Assembly (NCBI GenBank): GCA_903927605.1
Contig: CAIYNT010000292.1
Span: forward strand, 1-35,158
From: an uncultured Holophagaceae bacterium
Lineage (GTDB): Bacteria > Acidobacteriota > Holophagae > Holophagales > Holophagaceae
Length of the DNA stretch: 35,158 bases
Direction of reading: 5' to 3'
Each line of letters begins with the position of its first letter. Within the stretch, counting starts at the first letter, position 1. Below the pieces are notes generated by a model. The model searched no databases. It had not been told where the DNA came from and saw only the letters and a program-made list of their open reading frames with translations. Below are positions 7,070-17,135 of the stretch, one piece after another. The position numbers and the translations under genes were made by a program.

Positions 7070-9432
7070 TGCTGCGTCCACGCCTGGGATCCCTCCTCTG
7101 TCTCGCCGCCTCCGCCTTGTGGCCTCTGCGGGCCCAGGCAGGGCTCCTCGTGCCCTCGAGCACGGGACGCGCAGATGCGCGCGTGCTTTCGCTCCGCGAG
7201 ATGGAGATCGACATCGGCATCGCCCGGGGTTATGCCCGCATCAATGTCCGGCAGGTGTTCGAGAACCACACTGCCACGGTCCAGGAAGGCACCTACCGCT
7301 TTGCCCTGCCACCCTCGGCGGCCGTGGGCGATTTCGCCATCTGGGATGGCCTCCAGCGCATTCCCGGTGTGATCCTGGAGAAAAAGCGGGCCCGCTCCAT
7401 CTACCAGGAACTCGCCCGCCAGCGCATCGATCCCGGTTTGCTCCAGCAGGGCGAGGAGGAGGATGGCGAGCCCGGAGAGGGCCGCTCCACGCGGCCCTCC
7501 GGCAGCACGCTCTTCTCCGTGACCGTCGCGCCCATTCCCGCCTATGCCACCAAGCGCCTCGAGCTGCAGTTCCAGGAGGAGGTGCCATTCATCGGCGGCG
7601 TCGGCGAGTTCCGCCTCGTGCTGCGCCCGCCCGATGGCGAGGCTCCAGTGGCACGCCACCTCCACGTCAAGGTCGCCCTGGCCGATGGCACCTTCGAGTC
7701 CGTGGCGACAGGGCTGCCACTGGTGGCCAGCGAGGGCGGTGCCGCCTTCACTGGCGAAAATATCCATCTAGACCGGGACCTCGTGCTGCGGCTCCGCCCC
7801 AGGAGTGCCGAGCCGCTGCGGCTCACAGCCTTCCGCAATCCCGATGGGGTGCTGCCTGAGGGCCTGGCGCTGGCGCCCTGGGAGCGGCCCTCTGAAGTTC
7901 CACCGGAGAAGGATGGCTTCTTCCTCCTGGAGGCCTTGGCGCCTGCGGGTGCCAGGTCGAAGGATGGTGGTGCGGGGGCCAGGGTCTCCGCCGCGCGGGG
8001 GCCTTCGCAGGCTCTCGCCATCCTCTTCGACACGTCCCTGAGTCACCGCTGGGCTGGACTGGAGACGGCCTACGCCCACCTCGTGCGGGTGCTGCAGTCG
8101 CTGGGCCGCGAGGACCGCTTCGCCCTCATCCCCTACGACCGCACGCCCGCTGGCGCGGCGTGGCTCCGCCCCGCCACGGCCCAGGACATCGAAGCCGAAC
8201 TCACGGCCCTGCGCGCCCACGCGCTGGGTCCCGGTGCCAATCTCGGCGCGGCCGTGGGTCTGGCGCGCAAGCTCGTGGGCGAGCACGGGCGCATCCTGTT
8301 GCTCACCAGCGGCCAGGGCATCCCCGGCTCCAAGACCCTGCGTGGAGTCCTCGGCAGCACGCCCCTCTTCACCGCCGTGACAGTTGGCGAAGCGGGCGAG
8401 GCCCTTCGCGCCGCCTCGGCCGCGGTGCTCTCCAACACCGCTACGGAGATCGAGGGCGACCTCTTCTTCAAGCGCCTCTTGGCCCCTGAAGAAGGTCCAG
8501 ATGCCACCGCGGTCAAGACAGTGAGAAGCCGCATCCCCTTTACTGTCACCGGCGGCGACCCCAAGCTGCGGCATATCTACCCCGTGCTCGTGCATCCCCT
8601 GGAGCCCGGCAGTCTCTCCGCCTGGGTGGGCCGCTATGCGGCGCCCCAGCCGAAGGTGCGCGTCGAGCTGGCTTCGTCTCTGTTTCCCGGGGGCAGGCAG
8701 GGGCTCGATGCGGCCTTTCCGGAGAAAGCCCTGGAGGCCCGCGATCTGCCCCGCCGCTGGGCCCGGGCCCGCGTGGACGATCTGCTGGCCCGCATCGAGG
8801 CCGAGGGTGAGCGCCGCGAGTGGGTGAACGAGATCATCGAGCTCTCCAAGCGCTACAAGTTCACCACGCCCTACACCGCCTTCCTGGCGGCGCCCCGCTC
8901 TCTGCTTCGCCCGCGCCGCATCCAGCCAGGCGACCCCGTGCTTCGGGTGGAGTGCGACGAAGGAACTGCCACCGTCACGGCCCTCTTCACCTTCGGGTTA
9001 AAACTGGATCTCGTGCGCCGTCCCGGCTCGAACCTCTGGGAGGGGCGCTTCCTCGTGCCCGAGGGCCTGAAGGATGGCCGCTACCCTGTGCGCATCCTCC
9101 TGCGCGATCGCACCGGGGTCCGGCTCAGCGAAACCAAGCACTACGTGCTCGATGGCAAGGCGCCAGATATCCAGCCTCTCCTGCCCGCCTCAGTGCAGGC
9201 CGGTGACGTGCTGCGGGTGGAAGCGCGCGCCGATGAGGATGTGGTGTTCCTCACCGCGCGTCTGGGCGACGGCCCGCCCGTACCGCTGCGCTGGGACCCG
9301 GCCACGAAACGCAACGTCGGCCTGCTGCGCGTTCCCGCAGAAGCAGGCGGGGGGCAGGAGGTCTTCTTCGAGGCCGTGGATGCCGCCAAGAATCGCGGTT
9401 TCGCCCGTGCCACCGTGGAGGTGAAGCCGTGA
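7069..9432 (+). CDS. Exported VIT/von Willebrand factor A domain protein
   Basis: This is a 787-residue protein with a signal peptide (hydrophobic core LGSLLCLAASALWPL, ending near RAQAG). A VIT domain (about residues 38-170) shows EGTYRFALPPSAAVGDFAIW and the RARSIYQELARQ segment. The vWA domain starts near residue 314 with a MIDAS motif D321-T-S-L-S325 in LAILFDTSLS, so metal-dependent ligand binding is plausible. After it comes a helical segment (WVNEIIELSKRYKFTTPYTAFLA) typical of VIT-vWA proteins, then two beta-rich, Ig-like stretches to the C-terminus. A Glu-rich insert (EEEDGEPGEG) interrupts the VIT domain. Start and stop overlap both neighbours (TGATG upstream, GTGA downstream). Bacterial VIT-vWA proteins are usually envelope or secreted adhesive or assembly factors; the partner here is most likely a product of the same operon. 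Confidence 0.88.
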   Translation: MLRPRLGSLLCLAASALWPLRAQAGLLVPSSTGRADARVLSLREMEIDIGIARGYARINVRQVFENHTATVQEGTYRFALPPSAAVGDFAIWDGLQRIPGVILEKKRARSIYQELARQRIDPGLLQQGEEEDGEPGEGRSTRPSGSTLFSVTVAPIPAYATKRLELQFQEEVPFIGGVGEFRLVLRPPDGEAPVARHLHVKVALADGTFESVATGLPLVASEGGAAFTGENIHLDRDLVLRLRPRSAEPLRLTAFRNPDGVLPEGLALAPWERPSEVPPEKDGFFLLEALAPAGARSKDGGAGARVSAARGPSQALAILFDTSLSHRWAGLETAYAHLVRVLQSLGREDRFALIPYDRTPAGAAWLRPATAQDIEAELTALRAHALGPGANLGAAVGLARKLVGEHGRILLLTSGQGIPGSKTLRGVLGSTPLFTAVTVGEAGEALRAASAAVLSNTATEIEGDLFFKRLLAPEEGPDATAVKTVRSRIPFTVTGGDPKLRHIYPVLVHPLEPGSLSAWVGRYAAPQPKVRVELASSLFPGGRQGLDAAFPEKALEARDLPRRWARARVDDLLARIEAEGERREWVNEIIELSKRYKFTTPYTAFLAAPRSLLRPRRIQPGDPVLRVECDEGTATVTALFTFGLKLDLVRRPGSNLWEGRFLVPEGLKDGRYPVRILLRDRTGVRLSETKHYVLDGKAPDIQPLLPASVQAGDVLRVEARADEDVVFLTARLGDGPPVPLRWDPATKRNVGLLRVPAEAGGGQEVFFEAVDAAKNRGFARATVEVKP

Positions 9433-12400
9433 GCCGCGACCGGATGATCACCTTCGCCCGCCACTGGCTGGGCCGTGCCAGGACCCTCAAATCGCTCCGC
9501 GCCGCCGCGGTGGCGGGTCTGGCCGTGGCAGGCATTGCCGCCACCCAGGTGCCTTGGACAGAGCTTACAGAAGCGGATTGGGTCTATGCCCTGGCCACCC
9601 GTTTCGCGCTGGTGGACGGCCACCGGGTGCATTACCCCACCCCTACGACCGAACTGGCCAAGCTGCTGGAGAGCCGCACGGAGACCTCGGCCCTGCGGCA
9701 CCTGGCCGAAGCCCGCCTGAACCTGGGCGACCGCAAGGGCGCGCTGGCGGCCATGGAGAAATGGGCCGCCGCCGAAGGCCCCCAGGCCTGGGACGAGACG
9801 GCCCGCTGGGCCGCCGGGCACAAGGAGCTGGAGGCCGCCTTCCGCGCCGCCGAGAAGGCGCTGCCCGGGCTGCCCGAGGAGGCCCGCCACGACCTCGCCG
9901 ACCGGCGCATCCAGTGGGCCGACCTCCATCCCGAGGCCGGGGACGCCCTTTCCCTGCGCAAGGCCCGGGTCGCCCTCTTCCCCCAGGATGCTCGCGCGCT
10001 GGAGGACTACGTGCGTGCCCTGGAGAAGGCCGACCGGCTGTCGGAGGCCGACCAGTCCCTCGCGGGTGGCCAGGCCTTGGCGCCCGAGCGGCGCCTGCTG
10101 CTGCGGGCGGATCTGCTCACTTCCCATGGCGATCATCGCAGTGCCTTCCGGGTGCTGGATGGATCTGTGGCGGAGGCCTGGAGCATGGATTTCCGTCGCG
10201 CCTATGTGGCCCGGGTGGAGAAGGGCGCGATGGCTTCTCCCGCCGCCTGGCGCGCCACGCTCGAATCCCGGTTCGACGCCGGGGCGCTCGTGCGGCTCGC
10301 CACCTACTTCGAGGGCCAGGGTCGCGGGGACGCGCTGGCCGATCTGCTTCGCCAGATGGATCGCCGCTATGGCAGGGACCTGGGCCGCCGGGAGCAGCTT
10401 CTGATGGCGCGCCTCCACGGTGAGATCGACGCCGCGCCCGAGGCCTTCCGGGCCCGGCTCGCAGCCGCGCACCAGGGCTCCACCGAAGAGCAGGCGACCG
10501 ATCTCGCGGCGCTCGCGCACCTCGCCCTCGCGGCCGGGGGACGGCCCCTGGCCTGGGGGACGTACAACGACGAGTCCTACAAGTGGGTGGCAAGCCTCGA
10601 CCGCACCCCCGGCTTCTGGACCGGCGGACTCTCCTTCCTGCTCACCGGCGAGGACTGGAAGGCGGCCCTGGAGCGCCTCGAGAACGAGAGCCTCTCCGAC
10701 CGCACCTTCGCGACCGCGCGTCTCCTGGCGGACGAGCTGGCGCGCCGCGCACCCGGCCATGCGGACCTGCCCGCCCTGCGCGTGGCGCTCATGCGGCGGC
10801 ATGTGGAACGCGGGGACGGGAAGGCGGCCCTCGCCCTGCTCCCCCTGGTGGAAGCTGCCCCGGCGGCCGTGGTTGATGAGGCCCACGCGGTGGCCCTGCT
10901 CGCGGCCCGGCAAGTGACGCTGCCCCTTCCGGAGGAAGTCCACCTGTTCAAGTCCCGCCTGAGGCACGTCGCGCCGGACGGCGCCCGGCCCATGGCCCAC
11001 GCAGCGTCGGGGCAGCCGATTGAAACCGGCGAGGATGCCTCTGAGGGAGATGCTTCCGCTGGCAGGGGCGAGACCCGTCCGTGGGCCCACCAGCCCCGCG
11101 CGCAGGCCTCCCAGGGTTACGCCAGCCTCCTGGAGGAAGGTCTCTCCCGCCTGGACCACCGGGATCCGAGCCACCGGGCTTCTCTGGACCTGATCCTCAC
11201 CGAACTGGATCGCCTGCCGGAGGACGAGAACCTGTGGCTCCACCTCGCTTCGCGACTGAGCAGCTGGAACCTGGACGACGAGTTGGGTCCCCGTTTCGAA
11301 CGTGCCCTCAAGCGGTTCCAGGGACCCGGCATCTGGGACAAGGCCGCCCGCTGGTATGCGCGGCGGAACCAGCATCAGGCCCTGCGCGCCCTGGCCCAGT
11401 CCATGGCCGACCGCTTCCGCGGCGCGGCGATCTTCAGCCGGATCGCCGGTTCCGGCGATGTCCGCGTGGAAGTCCCCGACCAGCCGACCCTGGGAGGCCG
11501 CGTACGCATGGTGCTTTGGGCAGACTGGGTGCGGCTCAAGGCCCTGGAACGATTCCCCCACAGCCCCACCGTGGTGCGGGAGGCCCAGCACCTAGTGATG
11601 ACGAGTGTCTGGGAGAAGCGCTTCGATCCGGTGAAGGAAGTCAAACGCGAGCACACCGTCACCCTGGTGCCGGACTCGCTGATGGAGGAGCGCCGCTGGG
11701 CCATCCTCTTCGTGGACGGGAACCAGCGTGAGGCCTTCTTCCAGGAGGCCATGCGCAAAGGTGAGCTGGAAGCCCGCCTCGTGGCCCTCGAGACTAGGAC
11801 CGACCACACGCCTGTGGAGGAGCTCCTCCTCTTCGAGGGCTGGTCGCGGCTATCCCGGTTCGAGCAGGCCATGGTTCCGGGCGATCGCCTCGCCGCCAGC
11901 TATCCGGGTGACGGAGAGCTGGCGCACCGCGTCCTCTCCCTGCACCGATCTCTCAACGGGCTGGAGACCTCCCACGCTGGAGCAGCCCTGGCCCTTGTGG
12001 CCCGCACCGCCCCGGCTCTGGAGGATCCCAGCTCGCTGTGGACCGAGCTGGGCGAACTGGAGGAGGACCGCGGGCAGCCCCAGGCGGCCCTGGCCATCTG
12101 GAAGCACCTTGCCGATGGCGAGGCGCGCAATCCCCAGCGCATCTCCGAGTGGGCCACGCTGCTCTGGGACTACCACCACGACCAGGAGGCCCTCGCCGTG
12201 GTCGAGGAGGGGCGCCAGCGCCTGAACCGCCCGAAATTCTTCGCCTTCGAGACGGGTGTGCTGAGGGAGAACCTCAAGGATCTGGAAGGGGCCGTGCGGG
12301 AGTACCTCGATGCCCTGCGGCCGGAGGAGGCCACTGGCTTCGACTGGTTCGAACAGGATCAGCGCTCTCTCCGTCGCCTGGCACAGCTGCTGGCCCGGGA

Positions 12401-15400
12401 GCGGGTCTACCGCCTCGTGGAGGCGCGCATCAAGGCCCTCCGACCCGGTGTGGCTGAGGATGAGCGGGCCCTCGCCGGCTACTACCCGCTGGCGGGAATC
12501 GAGCCGCCGGCCCCCGGTTTCGACTGGGATGCGGATGCCTGGATCGACGGCATGGACCTGCCCAACGATCCCGTCGGCCAGGCCCAGCGCCAGGATCGCA
12601 AGGTGGCCGAGCGTCCCAAGGAATACGACGCCGTGCGGCGCATCGGCGACCTCCTGCTGGAGAAGACGCGGGAGTTGGCGCCCCGGGCCACGGTGGTGGA
12701 GTTCGTGAATGCTGCCGAAAACTGGAGCCAGCGCCTCATCAGGGCCCGCTGGACCGAGGATCAGGCCGTGGCCTTCCAGAACACGCTCCTGGCCCGCCGG
12801 GCCGCCTTGACGACCTCGGAGGAGGAGCGCATCCAGAAGGAGATGGCCCGAGCGGACTTCCTCTTTGAGAAGAAGCGCCCCGCCGAGGCCGATGCGGTCT
12901 GGGCCTGGCTGGATGCACGCATTGGCACGCTGCCCGAGGGCAGTGTGCGCCTCAAGGCCGAGGCTGGCCGCGCCGCCTTCTTCGAGCGGGCCAAAGGAGC
13001 GGAACCCGCCGCCGAAGAATGGCGGCGCGTCACCAACCGCTTCCCCTGGAGCCTGGGTCTCCTGGAGGATCGTCTCGCCTTCCTGCAGCGAACCAACCGC
13101 GGCGAAGAGGCCCGGGCCGCGCTGGAAGGGGTGCTGCCCAAGGCCGCCGCCGGTCACCGGGAAGCCCTGCTGGAGCGCCTCACCCAGGATTCCCTTGCCG
13201 CCAACGATCTACCCCGGGCCCGCCGCGCCGTGCAGCTGCTGCTGACGTCGGATGGTCTGGAGGATGCGCGCCGGTTGGGGGCGATCCATCTGCTGGCACG
13301 TCTCTCCCTCAAGGAGAATCCCGCCTGGGATCCCTTCGTCTTCGCCAAGGCCGAGGCCACCCGGCTCAAGCCCGAGCTGCATGCGGAGCTCTATCGCGGC
13401 CTCGCCCGGGCCGTGGATCTGGAGGGCGGAACTGGCCCGGTTCCAGGGCTGTGGATCGAAGCCCTCAACCGCCGCACCGAGCGGGAGTGGCTGGAGGCGG
13501 CCTCCCGCTCCGCCCGCAGGGCAGGCAAGGGACCGGAACTGCTCGCCTTCTTCGAGAAGCAGGTGCAGCGCAGCCCCCGTGATGTGCGGTGGGCCGTGGC
13601 CGTGCGGGACATTCGGAAGACCTATCACGATGTCGAGGGCGCACTCGCGGCCGCCAAGGCCGCTGTGGCGGTGCGTCCGGAACAGGAGACCCTCTGGCGC
13701 GAAGCCGTGGACCTGCTCGTGCGGGCTGACCGCCCCGCCGAAGCCGCCGACTTCCTAGAGGGTTGGAACCGGCCCCGCCTCGCCGATGAAGGCGTGGCAC
13801 GCTGGCGCAGCCAGCTCTACGCCCAGGCGGGCGACGGTGCCAAGGCCCTGGCCGTGGAGCAAGCCGCACTGGCCGCCTACGCTCGTGGCAGCGAGGGGAA
13901 TTACCACGATCTTCAAGACCGTCGGGCCCGCGCGGCGGAACGCCTGCTGGACCTGGGCTTCCCGGAACTCGCCCTGCGCCTCCTTTCAGCGAAGGGTGAT
14001 GTCAAGGATCTTGTGAACAGTCGGCTCTCCCGTGAGCGGCAGGCCCAGATCGCCCTGCTCACGAACAAGTTCCTGCGGCTCCTTGCAAACACGGGTAGTG
14101 CACATGAGCGTAATAACCTCGCCCGGGCCCTGGCCCGGTATGGGCGCGGGGATCAGCGGGAGGAAGTGCTGAACCAGCTCATGCGCCTCATCTGGCCCAA
14201 CGAGGGCAAACCCTCGGACATCAATCTCACCACTTGGTGGCCCTTCGCTCAGGCTGCCGAACTGGAGGAACCCCTCCGCATGGCTCTGGCCCAGAGGCTG
14301 CTGGCCAACCAGCACGGTCCCTGGCAGGTGGCGTCTCCTGTGGCCTTTATCCAGTCGGTGAGTGCGTCGCTGGTGAGCAATAAGAACCTAGGAAACCGCA
14401 GCTGGTGGGAATTTTCTACGCCGGATGTGGAGGGCCTCTGGGCCCGGGACCTCGCCCGCCGGGACCGGGGCGAGGAACTGCTGACCTTCCTGGAGCCCCG
14501 CTGGCAGGGGTTGCTGCGCGAAGTCCGAGGTGCCTCGGCTCCTGGGACGGGCAGGGCCCTCTCGGCCGACACGGCTCGCGAACCCTGGTCCCTGTGGCTG
14601 GATGATCCCCGCGTCCTCGCCGTGTGGGCCCGGGCCGTCTCGGCCCATTCAGAGAAGGTGAAGGATCTTTCCGAGGTCATGAGCAACCGCGGCCTCTGGG
14701 ACCGTTTCTGGGTGCTGGCGGCCCGCCGCTGGAAGCCGGAGCCCATGCTCGCGATCCTTTCCCAGGACACGCGCCTCGCCTGGTTCCGTTTTTGGGAGCC
14801 CACGCTCCAGGCTAATGATCCGGTGCTGCAGGCCCGGTACCAGGTGGTGGAGCAGGTCACCACGGCCCTGCGCCGCCTCCTGCAGGGCGCTCCCGATGCG
14901 GTGAAGGATCCCCTCATCACCAAGCTGCGCGGACCGCAGACGGTCGGCGGGGTGCTGGGCAAGGACAGCCAGTGGGTGTGGCCCGAGTTCACGCCCCGGC
15001 GCGATGCCCAGGGCGAGATCAGGGAGGAGGGTGATGACCGCGCCATCGGTCAGGGCGTGGACCAGGGCCGCCTGCCCGGTGCCCTCTGGGGCGACCGTCC
15101 CGGCGAAGCCTGGTACGTGCTTGAGGCCCTGGCGCGACATCGCCAGGGGGATCCTTCCGCGCCTTATTTGCCGCTGGACTCGCCTCAGCGCGGCGGCGAA
15201 ACGAGCCGCACGCTGCTCGCCATGCGCCTGGCTCGGGCGGAGAAGAACCTGCCCCTGGCCGTGGAGCTCATGGGCCAACATCCCGGCGCTTCCCACGACC
15301 GCGCTTGGCTCGAAGGCAAGGTGACGCTCCTGGTGGCCGCGAACCAGCGGGAGCAGGCGGTGCAGGCCTTCAGTGCCTACCTGCTGGCCGCCCAGGCCAA

Positions 15401-17135
15401 GCTTGCGGAAGAGGAGTTCCGCAGCCTTTCGGCGCTCGCCGAGGATGCAGGTTTGCCTTCACCCCTTGAGCTGCTTGACATCCAGCGCCCCGTAAGCCCG
15501 GCCTTTCTGGCCTATCTGCGGGACCTCCGACCCGGAGAGGCCGTCCGCTTCAGCACTGCCGATCCCAGCGGGTACCGAGCCGCCCTCGCCCACCGATGGC
15601 GGGAACGAGAGCCGCAACTGAATGCCGAACAGGTTCGCTACTGGCTCAAGGAACTCTGGGTCCAGGACAGCGCACCGCTGCCGCGCCGCGGTCTGGTGAA
15701 GCTGGGCGGCCCCTGGCCCCACGCCATCGCCTGGCTGGAACGGCAGCCGATCTCCGAGCGGCTGTCCGCAGTGCGGGTCCTGGACGAAACCCTGAAATCC
15801 ACCACGACCAACCCCGACCTCTTCACCCGCCTTGCCCATACCGGCAGCGATGATGTGGCGGACCTCTTGGCCGTGCGCGTGCGCCTGGCGCGCGGCGAGA
15901 CCAACCCCGCGTTGGCGCTGGCCGATAACATGCTGGCCGAACTCCGCCGCGGAGATGCCCTCACGTTCACGGTGCCGGACCTTCCAACAGAGAGCACCGC
16001 GGGTGGCGAGGAGGGCGAGGAAACCGTTCCGCCCGGGCGAGTGAGCGCCGAGGATCCGATGGTGGAGCGACTGCGTGCCTGGCTCAAACCTTTCCGGGAC
16101 GCCCAGGCAGCCGCGCCCCTGGAGGCCCGCTTCCGCACGTTCCTGAAAACGAAGCGGCAGGAGGGGACAACCCCCCTGCCGGCCTGGAAGCTGGCCTTTG
16201 AGCTCGCTCCCGCTACCGAGACCTCGGGCCTCAGCCAGGAGTTGGAGGAGGCCTGGTTCCGCGGCGAGGTGCCGGCCGAGGAACTGGGACCGCTCACGGA
16301 GACGCTGGCCACGAGCCTGCCCTCCGAAGTGCCCCGGTGGCTGGCCCGCTGGTCTCGCCGCTACACCTTTGTGGACAGCACTCGGAGGGCCGCCATCTAC
16401 GGGCTCCTCAAACTCCCGGTGGATGGGGCCAAGGCCCTCTTTGAGGGCCGTCGGCGCTGTGCCTGGGAGGCCCGAGAAGAGACGCAGGCCTTCGATGCCT
16501 GGCGCCGCATGGGCGCCCCTGCGCCGATCGATCTGAAGGCCCCCTCTGCCTGGACCGAAGCCCTCCCCGCCTGGACGGGCAAGGCCGAAGCCGTGGTGGG
16601 CCCCTTGGGCGTGCGCCTGAAGACCCATCCGCTGGATGTGCTCTCCGCTCGCGCCGCCCTGCGCAGCCCCGCAGCGGCCGAGGAAGATGCCCTCCTTCGC
16701 GCGGGCCTCGCCCTCGCCGCCTTCAACCGCAGCGGTGGGGATGGCGACCGTCTCCTCCTCCACCTCCGGGCCGCCCGGGGCCTCCTGCCTCGCTCGGCCG
16801 AGGCTGCCCGTTGGGCGCTCCAAGGCCTTTCGCCAGAGGGTATCGCTCGGCTGCTGGTCCAGCGCCGTTTCCGCACCGCGGACATCAACGGTGCCCTGGC
16901 GGATGCGGCCGGGATCGCCCGCAAGGTGGGTGACGAGGACGGTGTGAAGGATGCGCTTCGCTTGCTCACGGATCGCAGCGCCCCTAACGTCAAGGCTCTG
17001 CGCGCGGAGCTCGCGGTGCCCGAGGCGCCGCCCAGCGTCTATCGCCTGGTGGAGGGGCGCCCCGCGCCCATCCGCCCGCGGGACCTCACCTGGTCCCTCC
17101 TGTCCAACGTCATCAAGGCGGAGGGCGTCCGATGA
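9429..17135 (+). CDS. Giant TPR-type helical-repeat protein, membrane anchored
   Basis: This 2568-residue protein has one N-terminal hydrophobic segment (LRAAAVAGLAVAGIAATQV, about residues 23-41) and is otherwise built from alternating helices with TPR-like spacing, for example ALAIWKHLADGEARNPQRIS, ALAAAKAAVAVRPEQETLW and LAAMEKWAAAEG. The start is GTG at 9429, overlapping the upstream TGA (GTGA) and preceded by GGAGGTG. Two low-complexity linkers (about residues 517-565 and 2187-2215) break the solenoid. I find a single cysteine in the whole protein, near residue 2350, which fits an extracytoplasmic location. No enzyme motif is visible; in particular there is no alpha-2-macroglobulin thioester (GCxEQ). 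It probably acts as a large scaffold binding the other products of this operon. Its ATGA overlap with the next gene indicates coupling. Confidence 0.85.
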   Translation: MSRDRMITFARHWLGRARTLKSLRAAAVAGLAVAGIAATQVPWTELTEADWVYALATRFALVDGHRVHYPTPTTELAKLLESRTETSALRHLAEARLNLGDRKGALAAMEKWAAAEGPQAWDETARWAAGHKELEAAFRAAEKALPGLPEEARHDLADRRIQWADLHPEAGDALSLRKARVALFPQDARALEDYVRALEKADRLSEADQSLAGGQALAPERRLLLRADLLTSHGDHRSAFRVLDGSVAEAWSMDFRRAYVARVEKGAMASPAAWRATLESRFDAGALVRLATYFEGQGRGDALADLLRQMDRRYGRDLGRREQLLMARLHGEIDAAPEAFRARLAAAHQGSTEEQATDLAALAHLALAAGGRPLAWGTYNDESYKWVASLDRTPGFWTGGLSFLLTGEDWKAALERLENESLSDRTFATARLLADELARRAPGHADLPALRVALMRRHVERGDGKAALALLPLVEAAPAAVVDEAHAVALLAARQVTLPLPEEVHLFKSRLRHVAPDGARPMAHAASGQPIETGEDASEGDASAGRGETRPWAHQPRAQASQGYASLLEEGLSRLDHRDPSHRASLDLILTELDRLPEDENLWLHLASRLSSWNLDDELGPRFERALKRFQGPGIWDKAARWYARRNQHQALRALAQSMADRFRGAAIFSRIAGSGDVRVEVPDQPTLGGRVRMVLWADWVRLKALERFPHSPTVVREAQHLVMTSVWEKRFDPVKEVKREHTVTLVPDSLMEERRWAILFVDGNQREAFFQEAMRKGELEARLVALETRTDHTPVEELLLFEGWSRLSRFEQAMVPGDRLAASYPGDGELAHRVLSLHRSLNGLETSHAGAALALVARTAPALEDPSSLWTELGELEEDRGQPQAALAIWKHLADGEARNPQRISEWATLLWDYHHDQEALAVVEEGRQRLNRPKFFAFETGVLRENLKDLEGAVREYLDALRPEEATGFDWFEQDQRSLRRLAQLLARERVYRLVEARIKALRPGVAEDERALAGYYPLAGIEPPAPGFDWDADAWIDGMDLPNDPVGQAQRQDRKVAERPKEYDAVRRIGDLLLEKTRELAPRATVVEFVNAAENWSQRLIRARWTEDQAVAFQNTLLARRAALTTSEEERIQKEMARADFLFEKKRPAEADAVWAWLDARIGTLPEGSVRLKAEAGRAAFFERAKGAEPAAEEWRRVTNRFPWSLGLLEDRLAFLQRTNRGEEARAALEGVLPKAAAGHREALLERLTQDSLAANDLPRARRAVQLLLTSDGLEDARRLGAIHLLARLSLKENPAWDPFVFAKAEATRLKPELHAELYRGLARAVDLEGGTGPVPGLWIEALNRRTEREWLEAASRSARRAGKGPELLAFFEKQVQRSPRDVRWAVAVRDIRKTYHDVEGALAAAKAAVAVRPEQETLWREAVDLLVRADRPAEAADFLEGWNRPRLADEGVARWRSQLYAQAGDGAKALAVEQAALAAYARGSEGNYHDLQDRRARAAERLLDLGFPELALRLLSAKGDVKDLVNSRLSRERQAQIALLTNKFLRLLANTGSAHERNNLARALARYGRGDQREEVLNQLMRLIWPNEGKPSDINLTTWWPFAQAAELEEPLRMALAQRLLANQHGPWQVASPVAFIQSVSASLVSNKNLGNRSWWEFSTPDVEGLWARDLARRDRGEELLTFLEPRWQGLLREVRGASAPGTGRALSADTAREPWSLWLDDPRVLAVWARAVSAHSEKVKDLSEVMSNRGLWDRFWVLAARRWKPEPMLAILSQDTRLAWFRFWEPTLQANDPVLQARYQVVEQVTTALRRLLQGAPDAVKDPLITKLRGPQTVGGVLGKDSQWVWPEFTPRRDAQGEIREEGDDRAIGQGVDQGRLPGALWGDRPGEAWYVLEALARHRQGDPSAPYLPLDSPQRGGETSRTLLAMRLARAEKNLPLAVELMGQHPGASHDRAWLEGKVTLLVAANQREQAVQAFSAYLLAAQAKLAEEEFRSLSALAEDAGLPSPLELLDIQRPVSPAFLAYLRDLRPGEAVRFSTADPSGYRAALAHRWREREPQLNAEQVRYWLKELWVQDSAPLPRRGLVKLGGPWPHAIAWLERQPISERLSAVRVLDETLKSTTTNPDLFTRLAHTGSDDVADLLAVRVRLARGETNPALALADNMLAELRRGDALTFTVPDLPTESTAGGEEGEETVPPGRVSAEDPMVERLRAWLKPFRDAQAAAPLEARFRTFLKTKRQEGTTPLPAWKLAFELAPATETSGLSQELEEAWFRGEVPAEELGPLTETLATSLPSEVPRWLARWSRRYTFVDSTRRAAIYGLLKLPVDGAKALFEGRRRCAWEAREETQAFDAWRRMGAPAPIDLKAPSAWTEALPAWTGKAEAVVGPLGVRLKTHPLDVLSARAALRSPAAAEEDALLRAGLALAAFNRSGGDGDRLLLHLRAARGLLPRSAEAARWALQGLSPEGIARLLVQRRFRTADINGALADAAGIARKVGDEDGVKDALRLLTDRSAPNVKALRAELAVPEAPPSVYRLVEGRPAPIRPRDLTWSLLSNVIKAEGVR

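Noticed and set aside
9141..11591. 816-codon minus-strand open frame opposite the vWA and TPR genes
   Set aside because: Third-position GC creates long antisense frames here; it has no recognisable domain and conflicts with two coupled plus-strand genes.
9429..17135. Giant protein as a bacterial alpha-2-macroglobulin
   Set aside because: There is no GCxEQ thioester (only one Cys in the protein) and the sequence is helical repeat rather than beta-sandwich.
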